From Amycolatopsis xylanica (GTDB lineage Bacteria > Actinomycetota > Actinomycetes > Mycobacteriales > Pseudonocardiaceae), in contig NZ_FNON01000005.1 in NCBI RefSeq assembly GCF_900107045.1, forward strand, positions 620,001 to 684,000: a DNA stretch of 64,000 nucleotides, in the 5' to 3' direction. The notes under the pieces are model-generated. The model was not told the DNA's origin. It worked only from the letters and a program-made list of their open reading frames with translations, and made no database searches. The position numbers were made by a program, and so were the translations under genes. Positions 23,875 to 31,494 of the stretch are shown piece after piece; the stretch's first letter is position 1, and each line of letters begins with the position of its first letter.

Positions 23875-24825
23875 ATGACCGGTCCCGGCTGGCGTGAACC
23901 GGTGCTCGCGACCCTCACCGACCGGCGGTTCTCGTCGGCGGGGTGGGTCTTCGAACGCAAGCTGGACGGCGTCCGCGCGATCTCCTCGCGCGACGGCGGC
24001 CTCCCCGTGCTCTGGTCGCGCAACAAGAAGGTCATGGACGGCGCGTATCCCGAGATCGTCGAGGCGCTCGCCGCGCAGGGCGGGCCCCGCTTCGTCGCCG
24101 ACGGCGAGATCGTCGCGTTCGACGGCAGGCAGACCAGCTTCGCGAAGCTGCAGCCGCGGATCCACCTCACCGATCCCGAGCGCGCCGCCGCCACCGGGAT
24201 CAAGGTCTACTACTACCTCTTCGACCTGCTGTACTTCGACAAGTACGACACCACCTCGCTGCCGCTGCGCCAGCGCAAGGCACTGCTCAAGGATGCCTTC
24301 GACTTCGAGGATCCGCTGCGGTACGCGAGCCACCGCAACGCCGACGGCGAGAAGTTCTTCGCCGAAGCCTGCGGCAAGGGCTGGGAAGGCGTCATCGCGA
24401 AACGCGCCGACTCGCCGTACCGCCCCGGACGGTCACCCGACTGGCTGAAGTTCAAATGCTCGTCCGGCCAGGAGTTCGTGCTCGGCGGCTTCACCGACCC
24501 GCAGGGCGCTCGCCGGGGTTTCGGCGCGCTGCTGCTGGGCTACTACCAGGATGGCGCGCTGCGGTACGCGGGCAAGGTCGGCACCGGCTTCGACGACCGG
24601 ACACTGCGGTCGCTGCACGCCGAGCTCGAAGGACTCGAGCAGACCGGCTCGCCGTTCGCCGATCCGGTGCGCGAGAAGGGCGCGCACTGGGTGCGGCCCG
24701 AGCTGGTCGCGCAGATCGAGTTCGCCGAGTGGACCCCGGAGGGCAAGCTGCGGCACCCGCGGTACCTGGGGTTGCGCGCGGACAAGAAGCCGGCGGACGT
24801 GGTGCGGGAGCGCCCAGGGAGGTAA
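23875..24825 (+). CDS. ATP-dependent DNA ligase (LigD/LigC ligase-domain type)
   Basis: A 316-residue stand-alone ligase domain. The adenylated lysine is in motif I, FERKLDGVR (K29). Motif III (KVYYYLFDLLYFD), motif IV (GWEGVIAKR) and motif V (WLKFKC) follow, and the C-terminal OB fold extends to about residue 310. It seals nicks or double-strand ends after Ku-dependent joining. ATG 23875 follows CGGGAGGCAGC. The Ku gene begins 2 bases after its stop, so the two act together in non-homologous end joining. The polymerase and phosphoesterase domains of full LigD are absent from this window. Confidence 0.93.
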   Translation: MTGPGWREPVLATLTDRRFSSAGWVFERKLDGVRAISSRDGGLPVLWSRNKKVMDGAYPEIVEALAAQGGPRFVADGEIVAFDGRQTSFAKLQPRIHLTDPERAAATGIKVYYYLFDLLYFDKYDTTSLPLRQRKALLKDAFDFEDPLRYASHRNADGEKFFAEACGKGWEGVIAKRADSPYRPGRSPDWLKFKCSSGQEFVLGGFTDPQGARRGFGALLLGYYQDGALRYAGKVGTGFDDRTLRSLHAELEGLEQTGSPFADPVREKGAHWVRPELVAQIEFAEWTPEGKLRHPRYLGLRADKKPADVVRERPGR

Positions 24826-24827
24826 CG

Positions 24828-25730
24828 ATGGCCAGGCCGATCTGGAGTGGAGCGCTGAACTTCGGCCTGGTGACCGTGCCGGTCCAGCTCTACAGCGCGA
24901 TCGAAGACCACACCGTGCACTTCCGGCAGTTCGAGCGCGACACCAGCGACCGCATCCGCTACAAGCGCGTCAACGAGCGCACCGGCAAGGAAGTCGACTA
25001 CCAGGACATCGTCAAGGGTTACGAGCTCGAGGACGGCGGCTACGTGCTGATCGAGCCGGACGAACTGGACGACATCGCGCCGGGCCGGTCCAAGACGCTC
25101 GACATCGAGACCTTCGTCGAGCTGGCCGGGATCGACCCGATGTACTTCGACAAGACGTACTGGCTCGCGCCGTCCAAGGACGAGTTCGGCAAGGCGTACG
25201 GGCTGCTGGCCCAGGCCATGGCGAAGAGCGGCAAGGCGGGCGTCGCGAAGTTCGTCATGCGCGGCAAGGAGTACCTCGCGCTGGTCAGGGCCCAGGACGG
25301 GCTGCTGCTGCTCAACACCCTGCATTTCGCGGCCGACCTGCGCGACCCCGCCAAAGTCCTGCCCAAGAAGCCGGCCAAATCCAAGCCCAAGGGCAAGGAG
25401 CTGGACATGGCTGTCAGCCTCATCGACGCGATGACCGAGGACTGGCGGCCAGAGGACTACCGCGACGGCTACACCGCGCGCGTGCGCAAGCTGATCAAGG
25501 ACAAGAAGGCGGGCCGGAAGGTCGAGCCGGAGGCGGCGCCGAGGGAGGCCACCGGCGTGGTCGACCTGTTCGACGCCCTTTCGCGCAGTGTGCGGGGCAG
25601 GAAGGGCGGATCCACGGATCTTTCGGACCTGACCAAGGCTGACCTGGACAAACTCGCCCGCGAGAAGGCTATAAAGGGCCGATCGAAGATGAGCCGCGCC
25701 GAGCTCGAACGAGTACTCGAGGCATCTTGA
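24828..25730 (+). CDS. ku: Ku protein (bacterial NHEJ)
   Basis: A 300-residue bacterial Ku. The conserved start RPIWSGALNFGLVTVPVQLY, the beta-barrel core (about residues 5-250) and the minimal C-terminal region (VSLIDAMTEDW...YRDGYTARVRKLI) are present. It forms a homodimeric ring on DNA ends and recruits the ligase encoded just upstream. ATG 24828 follows AGGGAGGTAACG. The last ~40 residues (DLSDLTKADLDKLAREKAIK then GRSKMSRAELERVLEAS) form a SAP/HeH-like helical motif found in some Ku proteins; a similar motif ends the small protein at 26399-26725. Confidence 0.95.
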   Translation: MARPIWSGALNFGLVTVPVQLYSAIEDHTVHFRQFERDTSDRIRYKRVNERTGKEVDYQDIVKGYELEDGGYVLIEPDELDDIAPGRSKTLDIETFVELAGIDPMYFDKTYWLAPSKDEFGKAYGLLAQAMAKSGKAGVAKFVMRGKEYLALVRAQDGLLLLNTLHFAADLRDPAKVLPKKPAKSKPKGKELDMAVSLIDAMTEDWRPEDYRDGYTARVRKLIKDKKAGRKVEPEAAPREATGVVDLFDALSRSVRGRKGGSTDLSDLTKADLDKLAREKAIKGRSKMSRAELERVLEAS

Positions 25731-25813
25731 CAACTTTTTCGCCGGGGGACGTTTGCGATCGGGCGTCTCTGGGCACCACCGGCTTGATGCCGACGGAAGC
25801 CGGGTGAGGGACC

Positions 25814-26290
25814 ATGAACGACGAACAGCTCCGCGCCATGCTCGTTGGCGCGGTGGCCGCGGCCCGGCGCGGCGCCGACCAGGAGGCCGTGCTGCTGTGC
25901 GACTGCCTGACCACGGGGTCCGAGCAGCTGGCCCGTGACGGGATCCGCCAGCTGGCCATGGCCAACGTCGAGATGCTGCGGTCGCTCGTCGAGCTGCCGT
26001 CCGAGGGGATGCCGCTGTTCGTGATCGACGGCGAGGACGCCGACGGCGGCCGCATCTCGATCGACGAGTTCGAACCGGCGCAGCGCGCCGCCACGAGAGT
26101 CATGCTGGCCTACGCCCATGACCGCCCGGCCGACGCCGACCTGCAGCTCGACGTCGTCGCCACCATCCCGGGACCGGCCGAGATGCGGCTGGTCTTCGTC
26201 CACATCCTCTGCTGGACCCTCGAACTGCTCGACCTCTGCGGCGAGCGCGACCAGCCGGTGCCCGGCTGGCTCCGCCCCGTGGCCGCTTAA
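25814..26290 (+). CDS. Conserved hypothetical protein
   Basis: A 158-residue soluble protein without a signal peptide or transmembrane helix. It is mainly helical at the start (NDEQLRAMLVGAVAAARRGAD) with a mixed middle (GMPLFVIDGEDADGGRISID) and a hydrophobic later segment (RLVFVHILCWTLELLDLC) that is too polar for a membrane span. I do not recognise a family. ATG 25814 follows GGGTGAGGGACC. A poor SigB-like element (GTTT-N16-GGGCAC, 25751-25776) lies upstream. It may belong with the NHEJ or stress genes around it, but nothing in the sequence proves this. Confidence 0.65.
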   Translation: MNDEQLRAMLVGAVAAARRGADQEAVLLCDCLTTGSEQLARDGIRQLAMANVEMLRSLVELPSEGMPLFVIDGEDADGGRISIDEFEPAQRAATRVMLAYAHDRPADADLQLDVVATIPGPAEMRLVFVHILCWTLELLDLCGERDQPVPGWLRPVAA

Positions 26291-26353
26291 GCCTCGCTTG
26301 CACGAAGACCGGGCGCCCGTCGGGGGTGTGCCCGGCGCTGTGCACGCGAACCC

Positions 26354-26392
26354 GATGAAGCGGGCTCTGCACTGGACAGAGCCCGCTTCGTC
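26354..26392. terminator. Bidirectional hairpin terminator
   Basis: Arms GATGAAGCGGGCTCTG and CAGAGCCCGCTTCGTC, 16 bases with one mismatch, between convergent genes and close to TCACTTTCTC. Confidence 0.75.
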
Positions 26393-26398
26393 ACTTTC

Positions 26399-26725
26399 TC
26401 ATCGTCCCAGCGCGCTCTGGAGCTCCTTCTTGGTCATGCTGGAGCGCCCCTTGATGTTGCGCTTCTTCGCCTCGTTGTAGAGCTGGTCCTTGGTCGGGCC
26501 GCCCGGCCCCTTGTGCGAGCGCTGGCCGCCGCGCTTCTGCGGTGACTTGTCGTTGAGCGACGACTTGCTCGCCGTCTTCGACTCACCCGACTGCGCGCGG
26601 TTCTTGTTCACCGTGCGCGCGGCGATCTCCTCGGCGCGGTCCTCGCTCGCCCCGCGCTTCTTCGTGGAGTCCTTGATGTGCTGGTACTGGCGTTCACGTT
26701 TGTCGCTCCAGGCCTGCTGAGGCAC
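26399..26725 (-). CDS. Small basic protein with C-terminal SAP/HeH-like motif
   Basis: A 108-residue highly charged protein of a type often labelled 'plasmid stabilization protein' in actinobacteria. The N-terminal half (QQAWSDKRERQYQHIKDSTKK; EDRAEEIAARTVNKNRA) resembles a ChaB/KGG-like helical region. After a basic linker, the C-terminus ends in LYNEAKKRNIKGRSSMTKKE, a helix-extended-helix motif related to that of Ku in this window. DNA or RNA binding is likely, but function is unknown. A perfect SigB-like promoter precedes it. Confidence 0.8.
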   Translation of the reverse strand: MPQQAWSDKRERQYQHIKDSTKKRGASEDRAEEIAARTVNKNRAQSGESKTASKSSLNDKSPQKRGGQRSHKGPGGPTKDQLYNEAKKRNIKGRSSMTKKELQSALGR

Positions 26726-26760
26726 GGCTGCTCCCTTCCGACACGGGCTTTGATCATGGA

Positions 26761-26786
26761 TTACCCGGTGCCGGAAGGGAGCAAAC
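26761..26786 (-). promoter_or_regulatory. SigB-like promoter for the small basic protein
   Basis: Minus strand: GTTT, 16 bases, GGGTAA, a full consensus match 36 bases before the ATG. It lies immediately downstream of the sialidase stop codon. Confidence 0.7.
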
Positions 26787-26788
26787 CT

Positions 26789-28261
26789 CTAGCCGCAGTG
26801 CTCGGACGGGCTGTCGTACTTCACGCCGCCCGCGGAGCCGCCCCACTTCACGCACTTGTTGCCCGCCGGCGCCTTGACCGGCCCGGCGAAGTACGAGAAC
26901 GAGCCGGCGTCGGTGTTCCGTGCGGAACCCGCGACCTCCAGATAGGCCGAGGTCGCCGTGGGCGTGCCCGCGTTGGCCTTCTTCATGGTGCTCACGCAGT
27001 TGTTGCCGTTCGCCGCGTTGTAGGACAGGTACACGGTGCCCTCGGTGCCCAGCGGCGCGGAGTCGATGACGCCATAGCCGCTCCCGCAGGCGGGCGCGCC
27101 CAGCGCGGTGTCGGTGAGCGTGGAGAACCGGATGGTCTCGTTGGCGTTGTTCGCCGGACCGGCTTCGTACATCAGGCCGACCGAGCCGGTGCCGAGCTGC
27201 ACCATGTCGGAGTACGCGGCGTCCTCGCCCCACACCAGCGTGCCCTCGGACTTGGACTGCCAGCTGCCGCCCTCGTCGAAGGACGAGCGCACGACCAGCT
27301 CCTTGCGACGGTCGCAAGTGGACGGTCCGGCGAACACGAGCCGGTTGTACGGGCCGCTCATCCGCATCACCGAGCCCTGCACGGTCGGCGTGACGAGGTC
27401 GTTCTCGAAGGTGAACTTCGTCGAGAACGACCCGCCGCCGTCCGAGCTGATGGCGTACGCCCGGTTTCGCGTGCCTTCGGCGAGGCACTTGTTGTCCTTG
27501 TTCGCGTCGTTGCGCGCGGCGGCGTAAACCCGGCCGTCCGCGAGCTCGATGACGCTGATCTCCTGCGGGTTCATCGCGGTCGTCGTGCTGGTGTCGCTGG
27601 CGCCGCGCTTCCAGGTGACGCCCTCGTCGTCGCTGTAGATGAGCGAGCCGGTGTCCTTGGTGCCGATCTCGTAGCTCATGCCCGCCACGATCCGCCCGGC
27701 GTGCGCGCCCTTGGTGAGCACGATGCCGTGCGACGGCCCGGTGGCCAGCCAGCCCGGCGCCGAGTCGAAGCCCAGCTCGGTGGTCAGCACCTTGGGCACG
27801 GTCCAGGTCTTGCCGTTGTCGTCACTGTGCTGCACCCGCGGGATCCGGCCGCAGGACGGGTTCTTGACGCACTCCATGGTGGAGAGCAGCACCACCCGCC
27901 CGGTGGACGGGACGACCACAGCGGTCGGGTTTCCCTTGGTGTCACCGAAACCTTCGATGACGATCTGCAGGCCGCTCCAGGTCTTGCCGTTGTCGGAGGA
28001 TCTCTTCATCACCAGGTCGATGTCGCCGTGGTCGTTGCAGAAGCTGGCGCCGCCGTTGCGCCCCTCGGCGAACGCGAGCAGGTCGCCGTTCTTCGCCTTC
28101 ACGACCGACGGGATGCGGAAACAGTCGTACCCCTCGCTATTCTGCTTGAACACCACTGTGTTGCCGACCGCCGCCTGTGCGGCGGGCGCCACAGCCGCGG
28201 TCATCGCCGCCGCCGCGACGAGCCCGGCCGCGAGGCCGAACGCTGTCCGCGTGAATTTCAC
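26789..28261 (-). CDS. Secreted exo-alpha-sialidase (GH33 type)
   Basis: A 490-residue secreted glycosidase. A Sec signal peptide (about residues 1-31, ending AAPAAQAA) precedes a six-bladed propeller. The FRIP motif (YDCFRIPSVV) follows near residue 48, and several Asp boxes are visible (SSDNGKTW, HSDDNGKTW, YSDDEGVTW, SSDGGGSF). Paired cysteines suggest disulfides. Family members release terminal sialic acids from glycans outside the cell. GTG 28261 follows AAGGAGTGAAAAG. The gene is divergent from the cell-wall hydrolase-like pair, and the shared promoter region contains a symmetrical operator. Sialidase is less common in soil actinomycetes and may serve scavenging. Confidence 0.9.
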   Translation of the reverse strand: MKFTRTAFGLAAGLVAAAAMTAAVAPAAQAAVGNTVVFKQNSEGYDCFRIPSVVKAKNGDLLAFAEGRNGGASFCNDHGDIDLVMKRSSDNGKTWSGLQIVIEGFGDTKGNPTAVVVPSTGRVVLLSTMECVKNPSCGRIPRVQHSDDNGKTWTVPKVLTTELGFDSAPGWLATGPSHGIVLTKGAHAGRIVAGMSYEIGTKDTGSLIYSDDEGVTWKRGASDTSTTTAMNPQEISVIELADGRVYAAARNDANKDNKCLAEGTRNRAYAISSDGGGSFSTKFTFENDLVTPTVQGSVMRMSGPYNRLVFAGPSTCDRRKELVVRSSFDEGGSWQSKSEGTLVWGEDAAYSDMVQLGTGSVGLMYEAGPANNANETIRFSTLTDTALGAPACGSGYGVIDSAPLGTEGTVYLSYNAANGNNCVSTMKKANAGTPTATSAYLEVAGSARNTDAGSFSYFAGPVKAPAGNKCVKWGGSAGGVKYDSPSEHCG

Positions 28262-28302
28262 CTTTTCACTCCTTTGTCGGGTGCGCTCAGCGTCGGACGG
28301 AC

Positions 28303-28357
28303 TCGTACAAGAGCTGTACAACGTGCGTGCACTGGCGCTTGTACGCCTCTTGTACGA
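28303..28357. promoter_or_regulatory. Symmetrical four-box operator in a divergent promoter region
   Basis: GTACAA at 28305-28310 and 28316-28321, and TTGTAC at 28339-28344 and 28350-28355. Same-orientation boxes repeat every 11 bases, and the two pairs form an inverted repeat centred at 28330 with a 17-base centre. The outer 11-mers TCGTACAAGAG and CTCTTGTACGA are perfect reverse complements. It lies between the sialidase (-) and cell-wall hydrolase (+) starts, so one regulator could control both. Confidence 0.75.
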
Positions 28358-28402
28358 CCGGCTGTGAAGCTCTTGGCACCTCGGAAATTCAAGGAGCGAG
28401 AA

Positions 28403-29359
28403 GTGAAGACAAGCATCAGAGCTGCCGTGGCGGCGACCGGTTTCGCCATGCTGGTGACGGGACTCGGTGTGGGGGCGCAGACGGCGCAGGCGGCGTCGAG
28501 CTACCCCGTTTCGACCACTGTGGACGGTCGCACGGTCAAGGACCCGAACGTCCCGGTCGGCAAGCAGCGCGTCTCGGACTTCTACACCTCGGGCACCATG
28601 GTGACGCTGGCCTGCCAGGACACCGGCCCCGAGGTCGGCGGCAGCACCATCTGGGACCTGACCACCGACGGTGTCTGGGTCGCCGACACCTACGTCAAGA
28701 CCGGCTCGACCACGATGGTGGCGCCGAAGTGCTCGTTCCCGAAGTCGTTCCCCGCCAAGGCCGACCTGAACGGCCGCGCCAACAAGGGTGACGCGGCGAC
28801 CGCGCCGGGCAGTGTCGCCGACAAGTACAAGGAAGGCGCGTCCGTCCCGGTCGTCTGCCAGGCCACCGCGGGCGACGAGATCTGGGACAAGACCTCCGAC
28901 AACCTCTGGGTTCCGGACGAATACGTCAAGACGGGCACCGAGGGCTTCGTCTCCGGCCTGCCGCACTGCGACACCGACGGCCTCAAGCCGCCGTCCTCGA
29001 CCAACCCGGCCGACCCGCGCGCCAACGAGGCGATCGCGTTCGCCAAGGCCCGTCTCGGCCACACCGACTGGAACAACCAGTGCGAGCTCTTCGTCGAGCG
29101 CGCCTTCGGCACCAGCGGCCGGTTCGCGACCGCGCTGACGCACTACCAGTGGCAGAAGAACAACGGCCGCATCCACCGTGGCACGCACGCCCCGGCTGGC
29201 ACCGCGGTGTTCTTCACCAGCACCACCAGCGCCGGGCACATCATGCTGGCGCTCGGCGGCGGCACGGCCATCAGCACCGGGCCGTCGGTCTACCAGACCA
29301 GCAGCTACGAGTCCCGTAGCGACTACCTCGGCTGGGCCTACGTCCCGTCGAGCTGGTAA
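28403..29359 (+). CDS. Secreted cell-wall hydrolase candidate: SH3-like repeats plus Cys/His amidase-like domain
   Basis: A 318-residue protein with a Sec signal peptide (about residues 1-33, ending AQTAQAA). Two SH3-like modules (about 35-115 and 118-195) are related to each other (VACQ-like pattern: TLACQDTGPEVGGSTIWDLT and VVCQATAGDEIWDKTSDNLW). The C-terminal domain (about 210-318) has Cys in NNQCELFVERAFG and His in AGHIMLALGGG, as in CHAP/NlpC-type peptidases. It probably cleaves peptidoglycan peptides outside the cell. GTG 28403 follows CAAGGAGCGAGAA. It is a paralogue of the next gene with a different catalytic end. Confidence 0.78.
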   Translation: MKTSIRAAVAATGFAMLVTGLGVGAQTAQAASSYPVSTTVDGRTVKDPNVPVGKQRVSDFYTSGTMVTLACQDTGPEVGGSTIWDLTTDGVWVADTYVKTGSTTMVAPKCSFPKSFPAKADLNGRANKGDAATAPGSVADKYKEGASVPVVCQATAGDEIWDKTSDNLWVPDEYVKTGTEGFVSGLPHCDTDGLKPPSSTNPADPRANEAIAFAKARLGHTDWNNQCELFVERAFGTSGRFATALTHYQWQKNNGRIHRGTHAPAGTAVFFTSTTSAGHIMLALGGGTAISTGPSVYQTSSYESRSDYLGWAYVPSSW

Positions 29360-29373
29360 TCACTGATCGCTCT

Positions 29374-29409
29374 GGGGGCCGGTGACCGCGAGGTCATCGG
29401 CCCCTTTTT
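29374..29409 (+). terminator. Rho-independent terminator
   Basis: Arms GGGGCCGGTGACC and GGTCATCGGCCCC with one mismatch, followed directly by TTTTT. It lies between the two paralogous secreted hydrolase genes. Confidence 0.8.
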
Positions 29410-29427
29410 CAGTACAGGAGAAGGAAA

Positions 29428-30507
29428 ATGTCAGTAAGGAAGATCGCGCTCGCGGCGCTCGTCGCGGGCATCGGCCTGGCCGGGCTGGTGCCGGGTGCCT
29501 CGGCGGCACAGTCCTATTCGGTCAAGACCACTTTGGACGGTCGCACGGTCAAGGACCCGACCGTCCCGGTCGGCTCGCAGCGCGTGGCCGACAAGTATCC
29601 GGCGGGAAGCCAGGTCTCACTGGTGTGCCAGGACACCGGGCCGTCCTACGGCGGCAGCACCGTCTGGGACCTCACGTCCGACGGCTACTGGATTCCCGGC
29701 GCCTACGTCGAGACGGGCGGAGTCGCGCAGCCGCGGTGCGTGCTGCCGAAGTCGTTCCCCGCCAAGGCCGACCTGAACGGCCGCGTCCACAAGGGTGACG
29801 CCGCCACCGCGCCCGGTGCGGTCGCCGACAAGTACCTCGCGGGCGCGCCGGTGCCGGTCGTCTGCCAGGCCACCGCGGGCGGCACGATCTGGGATTACAC
29901 GACCGACGCGCTGTGGGTGCCCGACCAGTACGTCGCGAACGCTTACGTCCCCGGCATTCCTCGCTGCGACACCGACGGCGAGTCGCCGTCCAACACCGGC
30001 GAGCACGGCCGCAACACCGGCCCGGCGGGCCCGACCACCGGCACGTCCGCCGAGAAGATCGCCCGCGTGATCGCGGCCGCGAAGTCCATGGTGGGCAAGG
30101 GTTACGACTACGCCTGGGGTGGCGGCGGCAAAGGCGGCCCGTCCTACGGCATCCACCACTACCCGGACAACGACCCCAGCCAGGGCGACGACTACAACCG
30201 CTTCGGCTTCGACTGCTCCGGCCTGACGCTGTACGCGTTCTGGAAGGGCGCGGGCGTCGACCTCGGCTACTGGACCGGCGAGCAGTACAACGCGGGCACG
30301 CGCGTCCCGGTCAGCCAGATGAAGGCGGGCGACCTGATCTTCTGGGGCGACGGCGACGACTCCGAGTCGACCACCCACGTCGCCCTCTACCTCGGCGGCA
30401 ACCAGCTCCTCGAGTCGGCCCCGCCCCGCGACGGCAAGAGCGTCCACATCCGCTCCCTCTACGGCCAGTCGAGCTGGATGAACCACGTCATCCGCGTCTT
30501 CCCCTGA
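29428..30507 (+). CDS. Secreted NlpC/P60 endopeptidase with SH3-like repeats
   Basis: A 359-residue protein. The signal peptide (about residues 1-26, ending PGASAA) is followed by two SH3-like modules closely similar at DNA and protein level to those of the preceding gene. A Gly/Thr linker leads to an NlpC/P60 domain (about 215-359) with catalytic Cys in RFGFDCSGLTLYAF and His in THVALYLGGNQLLESA. It should cut D-Glu-diaminopimelate-type bonds in peptidoglycan. ATG 29428 follows CAGGAGAAGGAAA. A terminator separates it from its paralogue, so it may be transcribed by partial read-through or its own promoter. Confidence 0.88.
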   Translation: MSVRKIALAALVAGIGLAGLVPGASAAQSYSVKTTLDGRTVKDPTVPVGSQRVADKYPAGSQVSLVCQDTGPSYGGSTVWDLTSDGYWIPGAYVETGGVAQPRCVLPKSFPAKADLNGRVHKGDAATAPGAVADKYLAGAPVPVVCQATAGGTIWDYTTDALWVPDQYVANAYVPGIPRCDTDGESPSNTGEHGRNTGPAGPTTGTSAEKIARVIAAAKSMVGKGYDYAWGGGGKGGPSYGIHHYPDNDPSQGDDYNRFGFDCSGLTLYAFWKGAGVDLGYWTGEQYNAGTRVPVSQMKAGDLIFWGDGDDSESTTHVALYLGGNQLLESAPPRDGKSVHIRSLYGQSSWMNHVIRVFP

Positions 30508-30513
30508 GGCCGG

Positions 30514-30576
30514 ACCGGGATAAAGCGGGCTTTATCCCGGGGAAAGCACCCGGGATAAAGCCCGCTTTATCCCGGT
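30514..30576. terminator. Perfect 28-bp-arm hairpin
   Basis: Left arm 30514-30541 and right arm 30549-30576 are exact reverse complements around the loop GAAAGCA. Each arm is itself nearly palindromic (GGGATAAAGC...GCTTTATCCC). It lies 6 bases after the NlpC/P60 stop and overlaps the -10 region of the next gene. Confidence 0.8.
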
Positions 30577-30588
30577 AGGCTCGGGCTT

Positions 30589-31494
30589 GTGATCAGGACC
30601 GTCTTGGGGGACATTCCGGCCGACACGCTCGGCATCTGCAATGCGCACGACCATCTCTTCATGGCGACGCCCAAGCTGCCGGGGCAAGAGCTCGACGACC
30701 CCGACGCCGCGACCGCCGAACTCAAGGCGTTCGGGGCGCTCGGCGGGGGAGCCGTGGCGCAGTGGACGCCGCACGGGCTCGGGCGCCGGGCCGACGACCT
30801 GCCCTGGGTGTCCAAGGCGGCCGGGGTGCACGTGATCGCCGCGACCGGTCTTCATCAGGCCGAGTTCACGCCGCCGGACGTCGTCGCCCGGGTGAAAAAT
30901 CAGCTCGGCGAGCTTTTCACCAGCGAGCTCACGCAGGGTATCGAGGGCACCGGCGTCAAGGCGGGCATGATCAAGGTCGCCGGTGGCTTCCACGGCCTCG
31001 ACGAGCACGCCAGGGCGACCATGACCGCCGCCGCCGAGGCGCAGAAGGCCACCGGCTCGCCCATCGGTGTCCACTTGGAACTCGGCACGGGCGCGCTCGA
31101 CGTGCTCGAGCTCCTCTGTGGACGGCTGGAAGTTCCACCCGATCGGGTGATTCTCGGGCACCTGAACCGGTCGCCCGACTTCCGGGTGCACCGCCAGGCC
31201 GCCGAGGCGGGCGCGTTCCTGGCCTTCGACGGCCCCAGCCGGGCCAACCACGCGACCGACTGGCGGCTGTTCGACGCCCTCATCGCGCTCGCCGAGGCCG
31301 GTCACGCGGGCCAGGTGCTGCTCGGCGGCGACACGACCACGGCCGCCGCGCGCGGCAACCCGGGGATGCCGCACCTGCTCAGGGTGATCAAACCGGGCCT
31401 GGAGAAAGAACTGGGCGAGGCCGCCGTGAAGGGTTTCTTCGTCGGCAACCCCGCCCGTGCGTTCGATTGGGCTACTGAGGACCGGGCTACTTAG
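30589..31494 (+). CDS. Phosphotriesterase-family metal hydrolase
   Basis: A 301-residue amidohydrolase-superfamily protein of the PTE/lactonase group. Metal ligands are visible: HxH in NAHDHL (H20, H22), a bridging-lysine candidate in VKAGMIKVAGG, His residues in IGVHLELGT and VILGHLNRS, and Asp in LLGGDTT. Members hydrolyse phosphotriesters or lactones; the natural substrate here is unknown. GTG 30589 is preceded at 7 bases by TAGGCT, consistent with leaderless transcription from a promoter partly inside the hairpin. It converges on the PAC2 gene with an 8-base overlap. Confidence 0.85.
   Translation: MIRTVLGDIPADTLGICNAHDHLFMATPKLPGQELDDPDAATAELKAFGALGGGAVAQWTPHGLGRRADDLPWVSKAAGVHVIAATGLHQAEFTPPDVVARVKNQLGELFTSELTQGIEGTGVKAGMIKVAGGFHGLDEHARATMTAAAEAQKATGSPIGVHLELGTGALDVLELLCGRLEVPPDRVILGHLNRSPDFRVHRQAAEAGAFLAFDGPSRANHATDWRLFDALIALAEAGHAGQVLLGGDTTTAAARGNPGMPHLLRVIKPGLEKELGEAAVKGFFVGNPARAFDWATEDRAT

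Noticed and set aside
23875..25730. Full LigD-Ku system
   Set aside because: Only a ligase domain is encoded; the polymerase and phosphoesterase domains are not in the window.
25751..25776. SigB promoter for the hypothetical gene at 25814
   Set aside because: GTTT-N16-GGGCAC has two mismatches in the -10, too weak to list as a feature.
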